The notes under the pieces: generated by a model
What the model saw: only the letters and a program-made list of their open reading frames with translations
What the model was told of the DNA's origin: nothing
The model's database searches: none
Part shown: one piece after another, positions 58,141 through 64,000 of the stretch
How positions within the stretch are numbered: position 1 is the first letter of the stretch
How the letters are laid out: the number at the start of each line of letters is the position of its first letter
Assembly: GCF_050624435.1 (NCBI RefSeq)
Contig: NC_134546.1
Span: 12,733,001-12,797,000 of the forward strand
DNA length: 64,000 nt
From: Tenrec ecaudatus
Taxonomy: Eukaryota > Chordata > Mammalia > Afrosoricida > Tenrecidae
Direction: 5' to 3'
Translations under genes and position numbers: made by a program

Positions 58141-58446
58141 AGATCTCATCTTACAACTGATATTATTTGTGGTTTATTGATGAGAAATAACAACTTTTCA
58201 TTTGCTTCTTAATCCTTCATCATCTTCTCTCTCTCTCTGTGTGTGTGTATGCCCACATGCATGTCTGTTTCATAGTCTTACTAATTTAAATAAAGTTTGC
58301 TAGTTAAAAGTTTTGATCTTACCACTAAGAAGTTTGATCTTACCAGTAAGAAGTTTAAATGGGATCAGTATTCATTGGATTGTCACTTAAGGTTTCACCA
58401 TGTTAAAGTTTTCAGATGTAAAGGGTTTTTTAGTGTTTACAATAAG

Positions 58447-58650
58447 CAGCCCTGGTGGCTCAGTGATTAAACATTCAAGCTAAATGGAAAGTTGATGTTG
58501 GCAAACCCACCCAGCATGGCTCCTCAAGAGAAAGAATTGGTGACCTGCAACTCTGAAGATGGCAATCCAGGAAACGCCCTGGGACAGGTCTACTGTCACA
58601 CCGAGCTACTATGAGCCAAATCGATTCCATGAGACCTAACCACAACATGC
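58447..58650 (+). mobile_element. AfroSINE copy
   Basis: 'gcagccctggtggctcagtg', 'ctcaagagaaagaattggtg' and 'actatgagccaaatcgattc' are in consensus order. Diverged in the centre. Confidence 0.7.
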
Positions 58651-58740
58651 CATTGGATATATGGGTCCTCTCCCCTGGGGTTCATTCAGTGCTGTCATTA
58701 TGGAAAGTCTTTCCCACCCAAAGGTAATATTAATTTTTTT

Positions 58741-59528
58741 GTGTGTGTGAGCACAACCCAGGTTTATGAGATCAGGCACAACTGCCCCCTGCCCTGAGCG
58801 TAGCCCAAGACAGTCTTGAGATCACAGCAGCTCCCAAGGGTCCCTTGTATCCTCCAAGCTGGAGGGGCCCGGGCTGTCCCACCCCACAGTGGAGGCCCAG
58901 AACTGGCTCACTTCCCTAAGGAGGTGCCTTCGGGAAGCCCCGCTCCGTCAGTGATACAGCAGCAGAGGTCGTTGAGAGTAGCAGACATTGTCTTTGAGCA
59001 GGGGTGACCCCACAGCCATGCGCACTTTGTTCCAGCGGGGGCCCTTGTTGTAAATGGGCTTGGCAGATCTGCAAGACCAGCGCGTCAGGTACCGGTTGAG
59101 TTGGGGTTTGCTCTTGGGAATAAACCCTTCAGGAAGCCAAGGCCTATGGTTGGGAAGCAGACCTGCCCGGTGGGCCATCTTCACACACTCCTCAATCTTG
59201 CGATGCTCTTCCTGGCACAGGCCTGTGATCTTTCGGGGCAGCATGCCTCCGTGGGGCCTGATGAATTGACTCAGCAGCAGGACATCCTCAAAGTTATACT
59301 TGTGCTTCAAGTTCCAACGACAGATGGGACACTGGCCAGAGGGGATGGGGGGATCTGGACTCTCCTTGGGAGTGTCTGTGATGCGGCCTTCTATTGTAGT
59401 TGTCTTCCCGTCTTGGATCTCCACCACTTCCCGGAACCCGCAGGCTGGAGGCCGGGCCCAGCCCGTCGCCGCCGAGCCCCCTAGGAAGCCTCGGAGCAGC
59501 CGCCCGCAGCCGGACACCAGCGAGCTCG
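58741..59528 (-). pseudogene. MRPS18A: MRPS18A processed retrocopy, start codon lost
   Basis: An intronless minus-strand copy of the mRNA for mitochondrial ribosomal protein S18a (small mitoribosomal subunit). The frame 59517-58948 is open for 189 codons. It includes the S18-family cysteine/basic core [13 protein letters not shown] and the hallmark [19 protein letters not shown], then [17 protein letters not shown]. It ends YH and TGA. The mammalian protein is about 196 residues; here the first half-dozen codons including ATG are missing and the frame opens with CTG-GTG-TCC. A roughly 200-bp 3' UTR ends with CATAAA (58768-58763) about 20 nt before a (CA)n/A7 tail. A perfect 14-bp duplication, ATATTAATTTTTTT, flanks it (58727-58740 and 59529-59542). 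These are marks of L1-driven retrotransposition. No promoter is visible. The intact frame may be recent age rather than function. Confidence 0.93.
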
Positions 59529-59544
59529 ATATTAATTTTTTTAT

Positions 59545-60383
59545 AATACTTCTATAATTTATTTATATATACAAATTATTTTCAATGATACTTTTACAGC
59601 AGATTTTTTTTTCTTTTTGGTAGGAGGTAGAACCATAATTTCACTTTTTTCAAATATTTTTAGATTTTATAATATCATATATTGAACAATTAACTCATAC
59701 CTCAGTAATTTGAATCGTTTTGTTTTTCATATCAAAAGTTTTTTTAAAAAAATACATTTCTGAATGTTTTACTTGGGTCCTTTCATTTTTGTTACTCTTC
59801 CTGTACTCTTTGCTATATTGTTTTAAGCATTATAACTTATTATTGATGAAACATCGAAAGGCAACTTCCTCACCATAACTTTTTTCAATAGGGGTTTTAT
59901 TATTTGCAAACATTTATTTCTCCAAGTAAACATTTAAATCATCTTTAGCAAGCTTCAAAAAGAATAACTATTCATTTGGAATAACACTGCATTGCATTTA
60001 TAGATTAACATAGCTATCAATTCAGCTTTTATAAGATGATATATGAATAATTCATCTTTTATAAGATTGATGCTTCCTATTAAAGAAAATGGTAAATTGG
60101 AATGTTTTTCAAGTTTTGGTAAGACTTATTTTAGGATTTTCAAACATTTTTAAGTTAGTTCCTTCATGATTTTTAGAATTTGGATCTGTAAGTATGAAGA
60201 AAAGACCTTTTCCACTGAGTTTTTTAAAAATTGCTTATTAGTACATAGGAAGCTGTGATTTGAGTGCACATATTTTTTAATCAGATAACTTATATTTCAT
60301 TCATTCACAGAAATTTTTCTTATGTTTTCCTGATAGAAAAGGATCAAATCATGGTCATTTGAAATGATTTTACCTCACCTAGG
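59545..60383. other. No gene or clear repeat seen
   Basis: Very AT-rich sequence without long frames. A repeated phrase, 'agcttttataagatgatat' (60023) and 'catcttttataagattgatg' (60053), suggests a small local duplication. Confidence 0.45.
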
Positions 60384-60384
60384 A

Positions 60385-60595
60385 TGGAGCACTGTTGGCG
60401 AAGTGGTTATGTGTTGGGATGCTCACCATAAGATCAGCAGTTCAAGACCATAAGACACTCTGCTGAAGAAAAAAAAAAGAGCTTTCTAATCCTATAAAGA
60501 ATTACAGTCTGGACAACCGACAAGGGCAGTTCTACCTTGTCCTATAGGGTCACTACAAGTCAGAATGGACTCGATAGCAATGAGCTGGCATGGAA
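60385..60595 (+). mobile_element. AfroSINE, full length
   Basis: 'gagcactgttggcgaagtgg', 'taagatcagcagttcaagac', 'gggcagttctaccttgtcct' and 'agaatggactcgatagcaat' are in consensus order, with an A-rich insertion at about 60468. Confidence 0.8.
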
Positions 60596-60601
60596 TAAGG
60601 G

Positions 60602-60908
60602 ACACTGTGGTGGTCTGTTGGCAACATTCTATGTCAATGCACTGCAAAGTCACCACCCATTTGTCGGCGGAGGCTTACTTGCTGTGCGATGCTGAACTTA
60701 TTTCGTGTAATTTCCACATTAAGAGAGACTAAAAAAAGAAAACAAGCAAAACCCTGGCAATCTACTTCTGAAAAATCAGCCAATAATAAGTATATAGCTA
60801 AAACGGCTAAATCTGTAGCCAATCTGGGGGGAGAGGAACTAGGCAGCATTCACTGCCATCGTGCATGGGCTGCCGTGAGACACAGCCAACTCTAGGGCAG
60901 CTAAAGAC
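60602..60908 (+). mobile_element. tRNA-Gly/RTE composite SINE, plus copy
   Basis: Diverged tRNA-Gly head ('cactgtggtggtctgttggc' to 'caatgcac'). Body 'accacccatttgtcggcgga', 'ggcttacttgctgtgcgatg' and 'ggcaatctacttctgaaaaa'. RTE-like 3' end 'cgtgcatgggctgccgtgag', 'ggcagctaaagacaacaa'. It abuts the 3' end of an RTE in the opposite orientation. Confidence 0.7.
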
Positions 60909-62718
60909 AACAAATGTTGTTGTTTTTGTTGTTATTAGGTGCCATCAGGTCAGTTCCAGTTCAAAGTGACACCTGGGTACAACAGAGTGAACCATCGCCT
61001 AGTCCTGCGACAGCCTCAAAATTGTTCCTATAGTTGAGCCCATTGTTGCAGCCACTGTGTCCATCCATCTTGTTGAAGACCTTCCTCCTTTTTGCTGCCC
61101 TCTACTTTACTAAGCATGATGTTCTTCACCAGAGACTGATCTCTCCCACAACATGTCCAAAGTACACGAGAACAAGTTATTGGCGTTAAGGAGCATTTTA
61201 ACTGTACTTCTTCCAAGACAGATATACTTGTTCTTTTGGCAGTCCATGATACTTTCAATATGCTTTGCCAGCATCATCAATCAAATGCATAGATTCTTCT
61301 TCAGTCTTCCTTATTCAGTGTCCAACCTTCCCATGCACATGAAGCAATTGAAAATGCCACGGCTTGGAACAAGGGCACCTTAATAAATCTTCCAATCCTG
61401 ATGCCACATTCTCCTTCATTTAACCCGGCTTCTCTGGTGAGTTTCTCAGTAAAAAGATTGAATAAGTACGGTGAGAGGATACCACCCTGATGCACGCCTT
61501 TCCTGATTTTAAACCATCCAGGATTCCTTGTTCTGTGCAAACAACTGCCTCTTGATCCATGTAAGAGCTCTTGATGAGCACAATGAAGTGTTCTCAGATT
61601 CCCATTCTTCTCAAAGCTACCCATAGTTCTTTAGAACCCACACTGTAGAACACCTTGACATAGTCAGTGACATACAAGTAAACACCTTTCCGGTATGTTC
61701 TGCTTTTGGCCAAGGTTCATATGACATCAGCAGTGATAGCCCTTGTTCCACGTCTTCTTCTGAATCTGGCCTGAACCTCTGATAGATCCCTGTCAATGGA
61801 CTACTACAACCATTGTTGTATAATCTTCAGCAAAATTTTACTTGCATGTGTTATCAATGATATGGTTCACTAATTTGAGCATTCTGTTGGGTCATTTTTT
61901 TTTGGAATGGGTCCATATATGGATCTCCAGTCATTCTGTCAAGTAGCTGTCATCCACATTTCTTGGCATGAATGAGTCAGAGCTTCCAGTGCCTCATCCA
62001 TTTGTTGAAACATCTCAATTAATAGCCTATCAATTTCTATAGCCTTGTATTAGACTAATGCTTTCAGTGCACCTTCAACATCCTTCATCACCATTGCCTC
62101 TCATACGCTACCTCCTGAAATGGGGGAACATCAGCTAGTTCCTTTTGCTACAGTAACTTTGTATCATCTCCTGTTTCTTTTGATGTTGCTTGCATAATTC
62201 AATATTTTGTCCATAGAATCTTCCAAGACGACAGCTTGAGGCTTAATATTTTTTTTCTTGACTCCATTCAGCCTAAGAGAGGCTGAGCGTGTTCTTTGGC
62301 TTTAGTGTTCACACATTTCATTATGCTATTTAACGTTGTCTTCTCCAGGTGCCCTTGAAATTTCTGTTCTTCTTGTGCACATCATCCTTTTTTTTCCGTC
62401 TGCTTTAGCTACTGTAGGATAAAGAGAAAGTTCGAGTCTCTTCTGACATGCCCTTTGATCTTTTCTTTGTTTCCTGTCTTTTTAATGACCTTTTGCTTTC
62501 TCCATGAATGATGCTCTTGATGACCTCCCATGGCTCACCGGGTCTTCTGTCCTTAGTGTTCAATGCATCAAATCCGTTCTTCATATGTTTCCAAAATCCA
62601 AGTGGGATAGACTCGAAATAATATTTTGGCTCTCGTGGACTTGTGTTCATTTTCTCCAGTTTAACCTGAACTTACACATAAGCACTTGATGGTCAATTCC
62701 ACAGTCAGTCTCTGGCCT
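60909..62718 (-). mobile_element. RTE-clade LINE, minus strand, 3' two-thirds
   Basis: It begins at the RTE 3' terminus (GTTGTTGTTTTTGTTGTT, then 'taggtgccatcaggtcagtt'). Reading 3' to 5': C-terminal domain (frame 61028-61258), RT domain (frame 61301-61624 with GGILSPYLFNLFTEK), linker (frame 62405-62650 with DALNTKDRRPGEPWEVIK). At about 61381 the sequence jumps from the RTE LTQA region to GIRIG, so about 330 bp with the YADD catalytic box is deleted. The endonuclease is missing. Inactive. Confidence 0.85.
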
Positions 62719-62734
62719 GGAAACTACTATGCTT

Positions 62735-62995
62735 ATTAGGAAGTTTCCTCCAGACCTGATGTTTCTTCATATAGTCCAGCTTCTCAGATTATTTCCCCAG
62801 AATACATAATGAATAAGTATACTGAACAGACAGCACCTTGGTATAAGGGGAATTACTGATTTTAAACCAGAAGGTACCCCATGTTCTGTTTGAAGAGCTG
62901 CCTCTTGGTTTATGTACAGATTCTGCTGAGCACAATTTAGTGTTCAAGAATTCCCTTTCTACTCAATCCATAGTTTGTTATGATGTACACAAGGA
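62735..62995 (-). mobile_element. Second RTE RT fragment, minus strand
   Basis: 'atatagtccagcttctcaga', 'aatgaataagtatactgaac' and 'ctgcctcttggtttatgtac' repeat the same RT region already present at about 61420-61600. A separate RTE copy therefore abuts the first. Confidence 0.8.
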
Positions 62996-63576
62996 TAAAA
63001 TGTAGCGAATGCTTCAATGGCAGAGATGAGCCATTCTGAGCAGAGAGTTCCATCAGAGAGGACTCTTGGAGGATGCAAACAGTGTGCTGTGATCAGCAGG
63101 AAGAATCAGATGTGGCTAGAAGAGGGGCACATTCCTGGAAGTCAGAAAAACGGGTACAAAGATCCCAAGAAAGAATGAAAAAGAACAGTTTGAGGAAACT
63201 GGAGAACAACCCTACAGCACGGTGAGTCAGGGGTTAAATGTAAGAGCCTGGCTTGCTGAGATCAACCAGGGTGCTGTCATCTCTGCGTCTGCTCCACTGT
63301 AAGCACCATGAAAAGTCACGGGACTTTTTAAGGGCAGGAGTAACACAGAGCAATTGCATTTCAGAGGCTATCTTTGGTCTGAATCAACCCGACATTTAAT
63401 CAATCATAGATTTGTATTTATTACATTTGCCCATGGCTAGGGGTCATCCACTAGGTGGTCTGTGAATCAGTTAGGGATTAGGTCTTGTTTGCTTAACACT
63501 TATTGACTGATGATCAATTTCAGAAAGTCACTAAACATGTATTGATCACCTAATCATTGTCAAGTTGTACAACAGA
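62996..63576. other. No gene or clear repeat seen
   Basis: Unique-looking sequence. 'cactaaacatgtattgatca' at about 63530 faintly resembles an L2 end. Confidence 0.4.
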
Positions 63577-63768
63577 TATTAAGAAGCTTGGTGGCACAGC
63601 AATTAAGCACTTAACTGCAAAGGAAAAGCTGGCAGTTCTAATCCACCCAGCATGAAACAAAGATCTACTTTCATAATGATGCAGCACAGAAAACCAGATG
63701 GGCAGTTCAATTCTGTCCCATGAGGTTACCATGAGTTCAAATCTATTCAGTGGTTCCTAACAACTTAA
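63577..63768 (+). mobile_element. AfroSINE copy
   Basis: 'aagcttggtggcacagcaat', 'ctggcagttctaatccaccc', 'gatgggcagttcaattctgt' and 'ccatgagttcaaatctattc' are in consensus order. 63769-64000 holds nothing recognisable. Confidence 0.75.
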
Positions 63769-64000
63769 TAATTATTAGGGGAGCACACACATATATACGC
63801 ATGACACAAGGATAGGAGAGAAAACTAAATGTAACTGAAACTAGGTGAAAATTAAGATGTATTCTAAAATAAAGAATCTGAAGGAAAAGTCACAACTCTG
63901 CTGGGGATATGGGCTGCTGGACTGAGGATGAGAGAGGTCAGGAGTATACTGTGTCGCAAAGGAGGTGATGTTGACATTGGGTTTTGAAGATTGTGTTCCT

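Noticed and set aside
59101-59557. Plus-strand frames of 127 and 85 codons
   Set aside because: Antisense shadows of the MRPS18A retrocopy.
1-64000. CRISPR arrays, operons, phage or plasmid systems
   Set aside because: The window is clearly mammalian repeat-rich DNA; no direct-repeat/spacer arrays or bacterial gene organisation are present.

Overview
The window is mammalian genomic DNA from an afrotherian, most likely a tenrec (Echinops telfairi-like). Three things point there. AfroSINE-type tRNA SINEs are scattered on both strands. Afrotherian RTE-clade LINEs and tRNA-Gly/RTE composite SINEs are also present. A 191-bp SPIN-type hAT element with TCTA-type target duplications lies at about 35.0 kb; among afrotherians I know SPIN only from tenrecs. 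The species call is inference and there is no locus anchor.

I found no complete protein-coding gene. The clearest gene-derived sequence is an intronless MRPS18A retrocopy at 58.74-59.53 kb (minus), flanked by a perfect 14-bp target-site duplication. A weaker candidate is an exon-like 162-bp block at 9.01-9.17 kb (minus) with consensus-like splice sites. Two AT-rich, repeat-free blocks (about 11.02-11.56 and 19.30-19.62 kb) look like conserved non-coding elements, judged by composition only.

Layout. 0-7.4 kb: L1 3'-UTR copies, SINEs, an ancient repeat, and a nested stack in which a SINE was split by a mariner, which was split by an L1 ORF2-tail/3'-UTR copy, which then received a 233-bp perfect copy of nearby DNA. 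7.4-20 kb: mostly unique sequence with a decayed mariner-like stretch, a MER5-like hAT remnant, a duplicated 160-bp repeat and microsatellites. 20-32.5 kb: RTE-rich, including one nearly full-length copy (23.1-26.7 kb) carrying a SINE and an L1 3' end. 32.5-45 kb: an old L1 with a (TA)n tract, SPIN, MIR and L2 remnants and mostly unique DNA. 45-50.4 kb: an RTE on the minus strand split by a 1.5-kb L1 3'-UTR insertion with its target duplication still visible, then older L1. 50-60 kb: SINEs, an LTR-like repeat, a double L1 3' end within one target duplication, and the MRPS18A retrocopy. 60-64 kb: a tRNA-Gly/RTE SINE tail-to-tail with a 1.8-kb RTE, then a second RTE fragment.

The common repeat containing the phrase about 'ctcatacaactcttatcaca' (minus sense) can be assigned here. 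At 5.07-6.9 kb it runs directly out of an L1 ORF2 C-terminus past its stop codon, so it is the roughly 2.2-kb 3' UTR of the local L1 lineage. Most listed open frames are chance frames in repeats or unique DNA.
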